Of a DNA stretch of 64,000 bases, positions 30,596 to 39,654 are shown one piece after another; positions within the stretch are counted from its first letter, which is position 1, and every line of letters starts with the position of its first letter. This DNA is from DASVHS01 sp035468985 (GTDB lineage Bacteria > Acidobacteriota > Thermoanaerobaculia > Gp7-AA8), in the NCBI GenBank assembly GCA_035468985.1, contig DATISF010000045.1, forward strand, positions 10,035 through 74,034, given 5' to 3'. The notes beneath the pieces were generated by a model. It saw nothing but the letters and a program-made list of their open reading frames with translations. It made no database searches and was not told the origin of the DNA. The translations under genes were made by a program, and so were the position numbers.

Positions 30596-32623
30596 ATGAA
30601 AGCAGCCAGGAAATGGCTCTCGTTGTCTTTTCTCGTTTTCGTTTCCGTGCTCGGCGGGGCGCAGCTCGGCGCGGAGCTCCCACCACTCATCCCGCGCGAC
30701 GTGCTCTTCGGCAATCCGGAAAGAACCACGCCGCAGATTTCTCCCGACGGTAAGCGTCTGGCGTGGCTCGCGCCCGACAGGAAGAACGTTCTTCAGGTGT
30801 GGGTCAAGACCATCGGCAAGGACGATGATCGTGCCGTCACCGCCGACAAGAAGCGCGGCATTCGAACCTACTCCTGGGCTCCCGACAACAAGACGCTGCT
30901 CTACCAGCAGGACAACGACGGCGATGAAAACTTCCATGTCTACGGTGTCGACCTCGATGCCGGCACCGTGCGCGATTACACCGCCTTTCAAGGCGTGCGG
31001 GGCGTCATCGCGAAGATCGAGCCGGGGGTGCCTGACCAGATCCTGGTGACGATGAATGCGCGCGACCGCCAGCTGGTCGACGCCTATCGTCTCAACCTCT
31101 CGACAGGATCCCTCGTGCTGGAAGCGAGGAATCCGGGAAGCGCGCGCAGCTTCATCACGGATAGGAATCTGACCGTCATCGGCGCGGTGCAGACGATGGC
31201 TGACGGCGGACTGGAGATCCTCGTGCGCGACAACGCGCAGTCGCCGTGGCGGTCTCTGATGAAGGTCGGTCTGGAGGAGACGCTCAACGTCGATGACGTG
31301 TCGGAGGATGGGAAGTCGCTGATTCTCGAGTCGTCGATCGGAACCGATACCGCTCGCGTCGTGGAGCACAACATGGCCACCGGCGCCGAGAAGGTCATGG
31401 CCGCATCCGGCGAGGTTGACGCCGGCGTCGTGCAGATCAACCCGGCCACGCACGCTGTCGAGGCGGTTGCATTCGAGCCCGGACGCCGCTCGTGGACAGT
31501 CATCGATCCTTCGGTGAAGGCCGACTTCGAAGGGATCGCCAAGCTCAACGACGGCGATTTCTCCATTCTGAGCCGCGATGTCGCGAACAAAACCTGGCTC
31601 GTCGGTTTCACCTCCGATCGAGGACCGGTGCGCTGGTATGCGTGGGACCGCGAGGCAAAGAAAGGGACGCTTCTCTTTTCCGCGCAGCCGAAGCTCGAGA
31701 ACCTGCAGCTCTCGGCAATGCAGCCCGTCGCGATCAAGACTCGCGACGGCTTCACCATGCACGCCTATCTCACGCTCCCAACGGGACTGCAGGCAAAGAA
31801 TCTCCCGATGGTCCTCCTGGTGCACGGCGGTCCGTGGACGCGCGACCGGTGGGGATATCGCCCCACGCCGCAGTGGCTTGCCAATCGCGGCTACGCCGTC
31901 CTGCAGACGAACTATCGCGCCTCTTCGGGATTCGGAAAGAAGTTTTTCAACGCCGGTAACCGGCAATGGGGTCTGAAGATGCACGACGACCTCATCGACG
32001 CCGCGAACTGGGCGGTCAAGCAGGGCTACGCCGATCCGAAGCGCATCGCCATCATGGGCGGGTCCTACGGCGGTTATGCCACGCTCGCCGGCGTCGCGTT
32101 CACGCCGGAGTACTTCGCCTGCGGCGTCGATATCGTCGGACCGTCCAATCTCAGGACGTTGATCCAATCGATTCCGCCGTACTGGAAGGCCGACCGCGTC
32201 GAGTTCGACGCACGGATGGGGAACATCGATGATCCCGCCGACGCCGATCTGCTCCGCAACGCCTCGCCGCTGTTCAAGGCCAACCAGATCCGCAAGCCGC
32301 TGCTCATCGGCCAGGGAGCCAACGATCCGCGCGTGAACAGGGCGGAGTCGGAGCGGATCGTCGACGCCATTCAAAAGAACGGCGGGTCAGTGACTTACGT
32401 CGTCTACAGCGATGAGGGTCACGGCTTCGCGCGGCCCGAGAATTCGATCGACTTCAACGCCCGCGCCGAGAACTTCCTCTCCGGCTGCCTCGGCGGCCGC
32501 GCCGAGCCGATCGCCACCGGCGACCGCTATCCGGGATCGACGGCCACGGTGAAGGTGATCGACAAGGGGAAAGAAGTCATGAAGGCCGCGCCAGCGATGA
32601 CTGGAGGCGCTTCAAAACCGTAG
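30596..32623 (+). CDS. S9 family serine peptidase (prolyl oligopeptidase type), copy 2
   Basis: A 675-residue paralogue of the upstream peptidase, very similar along its whole length and almost identical in the last 80 residues. Signal peptide about 1-25, beta-propeller, then hydrolase domain with the same triad motifs G-G-S-Y-G-G-Y, G-A-N-D-P-R-V and D-E-G-H-G-F. The leader before the start (GCTAGAAT, then GCAGGAGG) is shared with copy 1, indicating a tandem duplication that included the translation signals. Copy 2 has about 12 extra residues at the C terminus. Its end overlaps the convergent glycosyltransferase gene by 47 bp. Confidence 0.92.
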   Translation: MKAARKWLSLSFLVFVSVLGGAQLGAELPPLIPRDVLFGNPERTTPQISPDGKRLAWLAPDRKNVLQVWVKTIGKDDDRAVTADKKRGIRTYSWAPDNKTLLYQQDNDGDENFHVYGVDLDAGTVRDYTAFQGVRGVIAKIEPGVPDQILVTMNARDRQLVDAYRLNLSTGSLVLEARNPGSARSFITDRNLTVIGAVQTMADGGLEILVRDNAQSPWRSLMKVGLEETLNVDDVSEDGKSLILESSIGTDTARVVEHNMATGAEKVMAASGEVDAGVVQINPATHAVEAVAFEPGRRSWTVIDPSVKADFEGIAKLNDGDFSILSRDVANKTWLVGFTSDRGPVRWYAWDREAKKGTLLFSAQPKLENLQLSAMQPVAIKTRDGFTMHAYLTLPTGLQAKNLPMVLLVHGGPWTRDRWGYRPTPQWLANRGYAVLQTNYRASSGFGKKFFNAGNRQWGLKMHDDLIDAANWAVKQGYADPKRIAIMGGSYGGYATLAGVAFTPEYFACGVDIVGPSNLRTLIQSIPPYWKADRVEFDARMGNIDDPADADLLRNASPLFKANQIRKPLLIGQGANDPRVNRAESERIVDAIQKNGGSVTYVVYSDEGHGFARPENSIDFNARAENFLSGCLGGRAEPIATGDRYPGSTATVKVIDKGKEVMKAAPAMTGGASKP

Positions 32624-33377
32624 CGGACTGAAATTGCCGGGCGACTTCGCGACCGCGGGTGCGAAGTCGCTCGCGCAGTGCGCGGTCGGACAGCACCGCG
32701 ATCAGCGTTTCTCCGAGCTCAACCGCATTGTCGGGCGGTCCGAATGCCGCGGCATCGCCGAGCGCAAGGTGTTCCGGTGTGGAGGTGAGAACACAGGCGA
32801 GCCCGGACGCGAGAGCCTCCATCGTCGTCAGCGAAATCGGATCTTCCCGGCGGTTCGGGGCGATCAGCACGTCGCACGAATGGACGAGGCGCGTCATCTC
32901 CTTGGCATCGAGCGCGACGTGAAACTCCTGCACCGAATCCATCGGTTCTTCGCGCGAAGGCGCCCAGGGCGACACGCGCACGAGATCGAACGTCTGATGG
33001 AACCAGCGGGCGTGCGCGGCCGCCCCGTAGCCTTCGCCGATTCCCTTGTCGTCGGCCTGCGAACCGCCGGCGAGCAGCACGCGCAGCGGTTCGTTTTCGC
33101 GCGGCAGACGCTGGCGAAAGAACTCGTCGTCGACGATCGGGTTGTTGCGCACGATCTCCGACTGCGCGTCGATGACGATCTCGCCCTGACCGGGCAGGTA
33201 CTCGCGAAAATCGTCGACGTAGATCCATTCCGCGCACGAGCTTCGCCACGTCAGCGGAAGAGCGGTTGTGACGATGCGGGCCTGGTGGCCGGCGGCGACC
33301 CACGCGTCCGCCTGCGCCAGCACGATGCGCGCGGTGGCCGAGATTTCCGTCTCGCCGAGGAGATAGGCGACGCGCAT
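32577..33377 (-). CDS. Glycosyltransferase family 4-like protein
   Basis: A 266-residue GT-B-type glycosyltransferase, shorter than the usual 350-400 residues. The N terminus M-R-V-A-Y-L-L-G-E-T and the C-terminal donor-binding segment with E-A-L-A-S-G-L-A-C-V-L-T are recognisable; the catalytic E-x7-E region corresponds to E-D-P-I-S-L-T-T-M-E. It is a paralogue of the gene at 35245-36252 (shared P-L-T-W-R and W-x-Y/F-V-x-D motifs). Donor and acceptor are unknown. It is the last gene of a minus-strand operon with methyltransferases and an oxygenase; its start overlaps the previous gene as ATGA. Confidence 0.8.
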   Translation of the reverse strand: MRVAYLLGETEISATARIVLAQADAWVAAGHQARIVTTALPLTWRSSCAEWIYVDDFREYLPGQGEIVIDAQSEIVRNNPIVDDEFFRQRLPRENEPLRVLLAGGSQADDKGIGEGYGAAAHARWFHQTFDLVRVSPWAPSREEPMDSVQEFHVALDAKEMTRLVHSCDVLIAPNRREDPISLTTMEALASGLACVLTSTPEHLALGDAAAFGPPDNAVELGETLIAVLSDRALRERLRTRGREVARQFQSATVLKRLQSSLARPS

Positions 33378-34087
33378 CAGCGTTTGATGCACTCCAGGAA
33401 GAGGTTGAGGCCGAAATCGCGCAGGTCGAGGTATCGCAGCTCCGGCACCGGTGACCAGTTGTAGTGAACGCGACGAACCTTGAAGCCGATGTCGCGCAGC
33501 AGCGCGTTCAGATGTTCCTCGTCGTAGATGAAGCGATGGTCGCCGCCCATGCGCAGATGCATGTTCAGCCCTTCGCAGGGATCGCTCGTGTCGAGATAGG
33601 CCGAGCACCAGCGGAGATGCCGCGGCTCGCGGCGGACGTAGATCTCGTCGATGAGCGCGCGCAGATCGGGGGTGAGGATGCGCATGACGCCGCCCTCGCG
33701 CAGAACGCGATGGCATTCGTGCAACACGGTCTTGCCATCCGCGTCATCGATGTGTTCGATGAAATCCTCGGAGTGAATCAGATCGACTGATCCGTTGCGG
33801 AGCGGGATCGAGCGCCGCAGATCGGCGGCGATGTCCACGGCCATCGCCGGATCGAGATCGATGTTGATCCAGCCGCTGATGCGATGGTCGCCCGATCCGA
33901 GGTGTACGCGGCGGGGGAACCGTCGACTGGCCGCCGTCGTGAGATACAGCGTTCTCGCGGCCTCCAGCGTCCGGAAGTAGTCGAGGATCACCACCTCGTC
34001 CTTCTTCTCGCCGTCGTAGTAGGCGTTCTGCAGCTGACGGAGGCGGCGCTCCAGGCGCCACAAGGCGATGCGCTCACGGAGGCTCAT
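33377..34087 (-). CDS. SAM-dependent methyltransferase
   Basis: A 236-residue protein with SAM motif V-H-L-G-S-G-D-H near residue 61 and the strand-2 acidic turn N-I-D-L-D-P, followed by D-L-I-H-S-E-D-F-I-E-H-I and the R-V-L-R-E-G-G motif. This matches type-11-like methyltransferases often found in surface-polysaccharide clusters. It overlaps the genes on both sides by four bases, so it is firmly in the operon. Acceptor unknown. Confidence 0.83.
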   Translation of the reverse strand: MSLRERIALWRLERRLRQLQNAYYDGEKKDEVVILDYFRTLEAARTLYLTTAASRRFPRRVHLGSGDHRISGWINIDLDPAMAVDIAADLRRSIPLRNGSVDLIHSEDFIEHIDDADGKTVLHECHRVLREGGVMRILTPDLRALIDEIYVRREPRHLRWCSAYLDTSDPCEGLNMHLRMGGDHRFIYDEEHLNALLRDIGFKVRRVHYNWSPVPELRYLDLRDFGLNLFLECIKR

Positions 34088-35232
34088 CGTCGATTCCGGG
34101 CGGTGACGTAGTAGCCGGTCGGCAGAAGCTCGTCCTTCGAGAACGGGACGCCCGCCGACTCGAGCTGCGCGATCAGCGCGTCGCGTTCGCTCGTCACCGT
34201 CAGCAGCTGGGGCTCGATCTTCTCGACATCCCACCCGGCGATGGCGAGCATGTCCTCGATCGATCGCCGAGTGAAAAAACGGAGGTGCCCGACGCAGGTC
34301 AGGCCCATGTACACGTAATCGAACCGGCCTCGAAGCAGATCGGCGACGATCGAAGCGTTGGCGATGTTCGGGATGCTGAGAAGAAGACGTCCCGCGGGCT
34401 TGGAGATCCGGCGCAGATCGGAGAGGAACGACCACGGTTCGGTGAGGTGCTCGACGAAGTCGCCTCCGACGATCCAGTCGAACTCTTCGTGGATGAGTCC
34501 CACGATCTCCAGTGCATCGCCGCAGTAGACGTCGTCGATCTTCTTCCGCGCTCTGGCCGCGGCGTCGCGATCGAGCTCGATGCCGACCACGCGGCACTTC
34601 TGACGCTTCTTGAGCGCCTCGCCGAGAGAGCCCTCGCCGCAGCCGAATTCGAGGATCGACTTGGCGTCGATGGCGATGCGCTCGAGAAGGTCGGCCCGCG
34701 AATCGCCGCGGAGCGGCGGCCAGCGGTGGATGAAATCGCTGCGCGAGAGAATGACTTCCCGGCCGTTCAGCACGTCGCGCAGCGGCGTCTGGATGGCGGC
34801 GAGATCGGCGACACGGCAGAGGTACGCGCCAGGGTTGGAGCCGTCCCATCGGAACCGCTCCGGCGGGACGCCGCTTTTCTGCAGCGCTGCAGTTTCCATC
34901 TCCAGCTCGCGAAGCGTCATGTACGAGGGGAGCGTCAGGCGCTGCTTTTCGTTGGCCGACTGCGAGCTCGATGGAATCGCCGCGAACAGGCCCTCCGGGA
35001 GGATTTCTTCGAGGCGTTCCGCGAGGCGAGGCGATGGGATCAGCAGCGGATCCGTTACCACGAGCACGTGTTTGGCCTCGATGTCGCGGACCGCGTGGCG
35101 CGCTGCCTCGTCGAAGTCGTAGTGGTAAAACTCGGAGGCCCCGCGCCGCAGGAGCATCTCCGACTGCCAGCTCGCGTAACTCTCTTCGACGGCCGGATGA
35201 TCGTAGCGAGGAAAGAGGACCGCGGCCGCCAT
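34084..35232 (-). CDS. Two-domain protein with C-terminal SAM methyltransferase
   Basis: A 382-residue protein. The N-terminal about 180 residues are not recognised with confidence; they include V-L-V-V-T-D-P-L-L-I-P-S-P near residue 56, resembling a nucleotide-sugar transferase-like strand. The C-terminal part is a methyltransferase with I-L-E-F-G-C-G-E-G-S-L-G, G-I-E-L-D and G-D-F-V-E-H-L motifs, similar to those acting on sugars or glycans. It is the third gene of the operon counted from its 3' end. Confidence 0.75.
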   Translation of the reverse strand: MAAAVLFPRYDHPAVEESYASWQSEMLLRRGASEFYHYDFDEAARHAVRDIEAKHVLVVTDPLLIPSPRLAERLEEILPEGLFAAIPSSSQSANEKQRLTLPSYMTLRELEMETAALQKSGVPPERFRWDGSNPGAYLCRVADLAAIQTPLRDVLNGREVILSRSDFIHRWPPLRGDSRADLLERIAIDAKSILEFGCGEGSLGEALKKRQKCRVVGIELDRDAAARARKKIDDVYCGDALEIVGLIHEEFDWIVGGDFVEHLTEPWSFLSDLRRISKPAGRLLLSIPNIANASIVADLLRGRFDYVYMGLTCVGHLRFFTRRSIEDMLAIAGWDVEKIEPQLLTVTSERDALIAQLESAGVPFSKDELLPTGYYVTARNRR

Positions 35233-35244
35233 TCGATTTCGATC

Positions 35245-36252
35245 TTATCGCGTGCGCCGATCGAGAAAGTAACGCTCGAGGCGAAGTCCGGTGTGGTGCG
35301 CGCGGAACTGCTCGGCGACCTCACGCCCGCGCAATGCGATCCGGCGACGCAGCGGGAGATCTCCGAGGAGCCGGACCAGCGCTTCGCCCATGGCGGCGGC
35401 GTCGTTCTCCGGAGCGAACAGCGCGTAGTCGCGCGCGCCATCGAACGACAGGAATGACGGAATCTCCGACAGCACCGTGGGCAACCCGGACGCCATCGCT
35501 TCGGCTGCCGGCAATCCGAAGCCTTCCTGATGACGGCTGGGGCCGAGGAAAACGTCGCAGGAGGCGATCAGCCGGGCCATGGCCGCCGAGTGGAGGCCGA
35601 CGTGAAACTCGGATGCGAGATCGGCCGGCTCGTCGTCCGCGGCCGGCCACTGCGAGACACGCACGAGCTTGAATTGCGCGCCGGCGGATCGAGCGTGCCG
35701 AACGGCCTCGTACCCGAGATCGATGCCTTTGAAATCTGCCTGCATGGGGCCGACGAGCAGCACGCGCAGCCGTCCGTCATCGCGGAACTGCGGCTGCCGG
35801 AAGAAGATGTCGTCGACGATTTGGCCGATGTACGTCGCGTCATCGGTGAAGCGGCGGCAGATCTGCACGAGGTGCGGCGAGACGGTAATCTTCGGCATCG
35901 GCAGCGCGTAGGCGGCGTCGATCTCCCGCTTGAGCGACTGATACGCGGTGAATGAGCCTTCGTAACCCTGGCAGAGGTGGATCGCGCGCCGTCCGGCAAT
36001 CTCGAAGGCAGGGTGCAGGTTTTTCCAGAAGGTTCCGACGACGAAGTCGAATGGCGTCGCGTCGATTTCCTTCCAGTCGGAGACGAACGTCCAGCGTGCG
36101 CGCGAGTCACGCCACGTCAGAGGCTCACCCCTGGTTGCGAGCGTGACGTCATGACCGCGCGCGACCAATGCGTCCCCCTGCGCCGCTGCGACGCGGATTC
36201 CTCCGGCCAGGCCGGTGTCCTCGAGCAGGTAGGCGATCCGGAGCGGCTGCAT
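35245..36252 (-). CDS. Glycosyltransferase family 4-like protein
   Basis: A 335-residue GT-B glycosyltransferase. It starts M-Q-P-L-R-I-A-Y-L-L-E-D-T-G and contains the C-terminal donor motif E-G-F-G-L-P-A-A-E-A-M-A-S-G-L-P with both glutamates of the E-x7-E signature. The paralogue at 32577-33377 lacks the G-F-G-L-P form. An upstream in-frame ATG (36315) would add 21 residues of non-family sequence. Likely builds a cell-surface or secreted glycan; sugar and acceptor cannot be read. Confidence 0.87.
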   Translation of the reverse strand: MQPLRIAYLLEDTGLAGGIRVAAAQGDALVARGHDVTLATRGEPLTWRDSRARWTFVSDWKEIDATPFDFVVGTFWKNLHPAFEIAGRRAIHLCQGYEGSFTAYQSLKREIDAAYALPMPKITVSPHLVQICRRFTDDATYIGQIVDDIFFRQPQFRDDGRLRVLLVGPMQADFKGIDLGYEAVRHARSAGAQFKLVRVSQWPAADDEPADLASEFHVGLHSAAMARLIASCDVFLGPSRHQEGFGLPAAEAMASGLPTVLSEIPSFLSFDGARDYALFAPENDAAAMGEALVRLLGDLPLRRRIALRGREVAEQFRAHHTGLRLERYFLDRRTR

Positions 36253-36260
36253 GCGAATCG

Positions 36261-36941
36261 TCACTCCGTCACGAAAATCGTGTCGTGGCGCGGCGAGCGC
36301 TCCGCCCGCCCGCACGTGTAGTAGTAGAGCGAGACCGATTTTCGCGTCCAGCCATCGGGACAGGTGAGCGGATGCGGATGGCCGTGGAACGACGTTTCGG
36401 TCGTCGAGAAGATCACGGTCCGGTTGAACACGGGAAGGATCTTCGTCTCGCAGACCGAGGCGTCGGCGTTCCAGAGCTCCAGGTGGCCACCGTACTCTTC
36501 GCGCCAGCCGCGATTCAGATACAGCAGCAGGTTGAGTCTTCGATGCAGGTGGAGCTTCGGGTGAACGTTGAAGTCGACGTGAACTCCGAGGAACCCTCCC
36601 TGCTCGATCTGATGCAGGCCTCCGCCGCCGAAGTAGGGATCGGGAATCAGGCCCTCGATGCCGGTGAGCGTTTCGAGAAACAACAGCATCTCGAACGAAT
36701 TCATCTGTTCCAGGAACGCGCGAACAGTGGGCGCGACGAACGTCCGTTCGTGGTGAAATCCGAGCTTGCGCTCGTTGCGATTGTCGAACCGCGCCCAGTC
36801 GGTGGCGCCGGGCGACGGGAAGTGGTCGAGCACGGCCTTTACCGCGTCGTCCTCGAAGAGCCCGTCGATCACAGCGTGTGGAAACGGCCGGGCCGCGACG
36901 TAGGTGTCGTGCAACGCTGCCGGATCGAAGAGCAAGCGCAT
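36261..36941 (-). CDS. 2-oxoglutarate/Fe(II)-dependent oxygenase
   Basis: A 226-residue dioxygenase of the prolyl-4-hydroxylase-like fold. Iron ligands are H121-x-D123 (G-V-H-V-D-F) and a distal histidine in F-H-G-H-P-H (H186 or H188), with R200 as the likely 2-oxoglutarate anchor. Such enzymes hydroxylate proteins or sugar nucleotides; in a glycan operon it may modify a sugar or carrier. ATG 36941 has AGGAG nine bases upstream; ATG 36950, overlapping the previous stop as ATGA, is an alternative. Confidence 0.85.
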   Translation of the reverse strand: MRLLFDPAALHDTYVAARPFPHAVIDGLFEDDAVKAVLDHFPSPGATDWARFDNRNERKLGFHHERTFVAPTVRAFLEQMNSFEMLLFLETLTGIEGLIPDPYFGGGGLHQIEQGGFLGVHVDFNVHPKLHLHRRLNLLLYLNRGWREEYGGHLELWNADASVCETKILPVFNRTVIFSTTETSFHGHPHPLTCPDGWTRKSVSLYYYTCGRAERSPRHDTIFVTE

Positions 36942-36946
36942 CGCCG

Positions 36947-37705
36947 TCATCTCCTGTGGAAGCGCAGCAGCAGGTAAACGTACACGCCGCGGCGATAGAG
37001 GTTCCGGTAACGCTTTCCGCTCTCGATCAGCTCGTCGACCTGCGCGTCGCTGAGGCCGAGGTCCGCGGAGAGCGAGGCGCGGTAGCGGGGGAGGCGTTCG
37101 AGAAAGTAGTCGACCGTTGGCGCGGCCTGCGATGAAAGATCGATCTCTTCCGTCTTTTCGAAACCGTGGGCTGATGCCGCGCGGAGAAACTCGTCGAGCT
37201 GGTGGAGGGTTCCGGTCGGCTCGGCCGAGAACTCGTCGAGCACGATCACGTCGCGCGTCAGCTCGTGCGCCTTGGCGAAAAGGGCGTTGCATTCGATGTA
37301 TTGCGACGACTCCTGAAACACGACCACGTCGAACGGGCGGGCCGCGAAGTCCTCGAAGGAGACGTGCTCGATGCGCAGATGGTCGCCGTGAGTCGCGCGC
37401 ACGAGATGGGCCTGATGTTCGTCCGGTGTGATGCCGGTGACGTCATACCCGGCGGCAGCCAGACGCGCAAGCGTGGTTCCCACGCCGATTCCGACGTCGA
37501 GCACCTTTGCAGGAGGCGGCGGCAGCCGCTGGAAGAGAAGTTGCGTGGAGCGTTCCTGCGCGCTGGCGATCGGCTCGCCGGGCCGCTCGAACAGGCCGTA
37601 GTGAAGATAGGGAACGCTCCCTTCCTCATGCGTCAGAACGTGCATGAAGACGTTGAGCGGAAATTGAAAGTCGCGATAGGGGAGCTCGCCCGCCACGGCG
37701 CGCAT
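36947..37705 (-). CDS. SAM-dependent methyltransferase
   Basis: A 252-residue methyltransferase with motif I V-L-D-V-G-I-G-V-G-T-T-L, post-I G-I-T-P-D-E and V-V-V-F-Q-E-S-S-Q as motif II. The pattern is close to cyclopropane-synthase/type-11 methyltransferases. ATG 37705 is two bases from the stop of the deacetylase gene, so it is co-transcribed. Substrate unknown. Confidence 0.83.
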   Translation of the reverse strand: MRAVAGELPYRDFQFPLNVFMHVLTHEEGSVPYLHYGLFERPGEPIASAQERSTQLLFQRLPPPPAKVLDVGIGVGTTLARLAAAGYDVTGITPDEHQAHLVRATHGDHLRIEHVSFEDFAARPFDVVVFQESSQYIECNALFAKAHELTRDVIVLDEFSAEPTGTLHQLDEFLRAASAHGFEKTEEIDLSSQAAPTVDYFLERLPRYRASLSADLGLSDAQVDELIESGKRYRNLYRRGVYVYLLLRFHRR

Positions 37706-37706
37706 T

Positions 37707-38474
37707 CTAGTGGCAATCGCTGATGCTGCCGGCCTTCGATGCGGGAGCGACGAAGAGAAAACGTTCCGCGTCCGGCGTTTCGGCAAGTGAACCGACGAGC
37801 GCGTTCGAAAACTGGCTCGTGTGCAGCGCCGCGTCTTCCGTGAGGTCATGCCAGGTTCCTCGGGCGTCGATCGTGATCGCCTGATCGGGGAGGCCGTTCG
37901 CGAACCGATCGCGGTCATCGAGGGTCGCTCTCGTTTCGACCAGGAACACGCCGGGAGCATCAGATCCCATTGCCGCGATCGCGTCGAGCACCAGCGCGCC
38001 GATGGGGCGGTGCGCGGGATGGCACGTGCTGCCGTGGCTCGGATCGAACGTGATCACGACCGTCGGCTGATCGATCACGATCGACTGGCGGAGGCGAGTC
38101 ACGATGTCCGGCCCCCACGCGGCGGCGACGTCGCTCATGACATCGGGGAGCGACCATTGCGTCAGTGATGCATGAAAGAGCGCGGCGGCCGAACGCATCT
38201 CCTGCTCGCGGATCGCTCCGAGATCGGAGCAGCCGCCAGGCAGCTCGCACGGGCCGTTTTCGCCGCGGGTGGTCACGAGGAGCGAGCAGCGCGAGGTTCC
38301 TTCGATGCAGTAGCGGCCAAGGAGCGGAGCGATCATGAGCTCGTCGTCGGGATGGGCGGCGATCCACAGAATTCGGCGCGCGTCGAACGGCGCACGGGGC
38401 CCGATCGATCGCCGCGCCACTGCGAGCGGCACGAAAATGAGGCACACTAATGCCATGAGCATGCATCGAATCAT
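37707..38474 (-). CDS. PIG-L/LmbE family N-deacetylase
   Basis: Zinc-dependent deacetylase of N-acetylglucosaminyl compounds (LmbE/MshB type), about 255 residues. The signature A-H-P-D-D-E is at residues 40-45 and a further zinc-histidine region is T-F-D-P-S-H-G-S-T-C-H-P-A-H. A hydrophobic N terminus (about 4-20) suggests export or membrane attachment. It is probably the first gene of the glycan operon. Its start overlaps, head to head, the 5' end of the lipoprotein gene on the other strand; the true start may be the ATG at 38456. Confidence 0.87.
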   Translation of the reverse strand: MIRCMLMALVCLIFVPLAVARRSIGPRAPFDARRILWIAAHPDDELMIAPLLGRYCIEGTSRCSLLVTTRGENGPCELPGGCSDLGAIREQEMRSAAALFHASLTQWSLPDVMSDVAAAWGPDIVTRLRQSIVIDQPTVVITFDPSHGSTCHPAHRPIGALVLDAIAAMGSDAPGVFLVETRATLDDRDRFANGLPDQAITIDARGTWHDLTEDAALHTSQFSNALVGSLAETPDAERFLFVAPASKAGSISDCH

Positions 38475-38970
38475 GGCCGCCGTTTCCATCTGTGTTTTGT
38501 ACGCGGGAGCCACGCTGATCGTCTCCTGCCGGCGCGAAACGGGTCAGGCTCCGCCGGCGAAAACGGCGCCGGCGAAAACCACCACGGCCGCGGGGCAGCA
38601 GGATGTTCGCAACGCGAAAGTGAACAAGGTCATCGGCACCGCGCTCGTCGAGCAGACCACAAGCGCGCGGCTCGGAAGCCACGCGAACCCGGATGGCATC
38701 GTCATCGAAGAGAAGAGCACGTTCAAGGTTGGAGAGCCGCTCATCCTGTCGATGACCGTCCAGCAGTCGCCGGCCGGTCTGCAGATGAGCGCCGTCTGGG
38801 AAGACGGGAAGGGAAAGACGCTCGACAAGGACCGTAAGTCGATGAATGGAGCCAAGGTCGCGACATTCGCGTATGCGGGGAAGAAGAAGCTCGCGCCGGG
38901 AGACTACAAGGTCGTCGGTTATTGGGGCGGGAACATCGCGGCGGAGAGGAAGTTTACGGTGACGAAGTAA
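38455..38970 (+). CDS. Hypothetical lipoprotein
   Basis: A 171-residue lipoprotein: hydrophobic leader and lipobox L-I-V-S-C25, then a low-complexity A-P-A-K-T linker and a C-terminal beta-sandwich-like domain (about 60-171) with F-K-V-G-E-P-L-I-L-S-M-T. Nothing indicates a catalytic role. In-frame ATGs at 38461 and 38473 are alternative starts and would reduce the overlap with the divergent deacetylase gene. Confidence 0.65.
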   Translation: MSMHRIMAAVSICVLYAGATLIVSCRRETGQAPPAKTAPAKTTTAAGQQDVRNAKVNKVIGTALVEQTTSARLGSHANPDGIVIEEKSTFKVGEPLILSMTVQQSPAGLQMSAVWEDGKGKTLDKDRKSMNGAKVATFAYAGKKKLAPGDYKVVGYWGGNIAAERKFTVTK

Positions 38971-38976
38971 CGGAAG

Positions 38977-39639
38977 TTAATTCTTCGATGGATCCGTCCC
39001 TCTCCGATACGGCGCCAGGAATCGCAGACTCTCCACCCGGCTCTGCAGTTCGTTGCCGATCTTCTCGGCACGGGCGATGAGATCGTCGATCTCCAGCAGG
39101 CGCTGCTTCTCCTCCACTTCGAGGTTCAGCGACATGATCAGCGCGTTCGTCAGGGCGTCGAGACCCACGGTCTCGATCTCCGGGACCGCCATCTGGTCGG
39201 GAAGGTATCTCAGATACTGCCGCGCGAGCTCGGCGAGCCACTCCCGCTGCGCGTACGACTCGTCGGGGCGGTGTTCCATCTCCGGCTGCGCGATCACGCG
39301 CGCGGTCCGATAGGGAACTTGTTCCACCTCGTCGACGATGCGGAATCGGATATCGCCGCGCACGAGGATGTTGTAGCGCCCGTCGTCGAGCGGAACGGCC
39401 TGCTCGATCGTACCCATCGTGCCGCACACGTGGACGGCCGGGGCGCCGAAATAGTCGCTCTCCCAACCGGGGCGCAACAGGACGATTCCGAAACGCTTAT
39501 CGGCTGAAAGCGCGTCGGTGACCATCTGCCGGTAGCGTGGCTCGAAGACGTGCAGCGGCAGCCGGGTGTTCGGGAAGAACACCAGGTTTGGCAGGGGGAA
39601 GATCGGGAGGACGAATTCCCCCTCCGGGTAACCGTCCAT
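38977..39639 (-). CDS. LON-substrate-binding-domain protein
   Basis: A 220-residue protein made only of the Lon N-terminal (substrate-binding) domain: L-P-I-F-P-L-P-N-L-V-F-F-P, L-P-L-H-V-F-E-P-R-Y-R and G-R-Y-N-I-L-V-R-G are the family motifs, followed by a helical bundle. There is no ATPase or protease domain, so it is not Lon itself. Stand-alone proteins of this type are widespread; their function is not established. Convergent with the lipoprotein gene, 6 bp apart. Confidence 0.9.
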   Translation of the reverse strand: MDGYPEGEFVLPIFPLPNLVFFPNTRLPLHVFEPRYRQMVTDALSADKRFGIVLLRPGWESDYFGAPAVHVCGTMGTIEQAVPLDDGRYNILVRGDIRFRIVDEVEQVPYRTARVIAQPEMEHRPDESYAQREWLAELARQYLRYLPDQMAVPEIETVGLDALTNALIMSLNLEVEEKQRLLEIDDLIARAEKIGNELQSRVESLRFLAPYRRGTDPSKN

Positions 39640-39654
39640 GAAGTGATCACTGTA

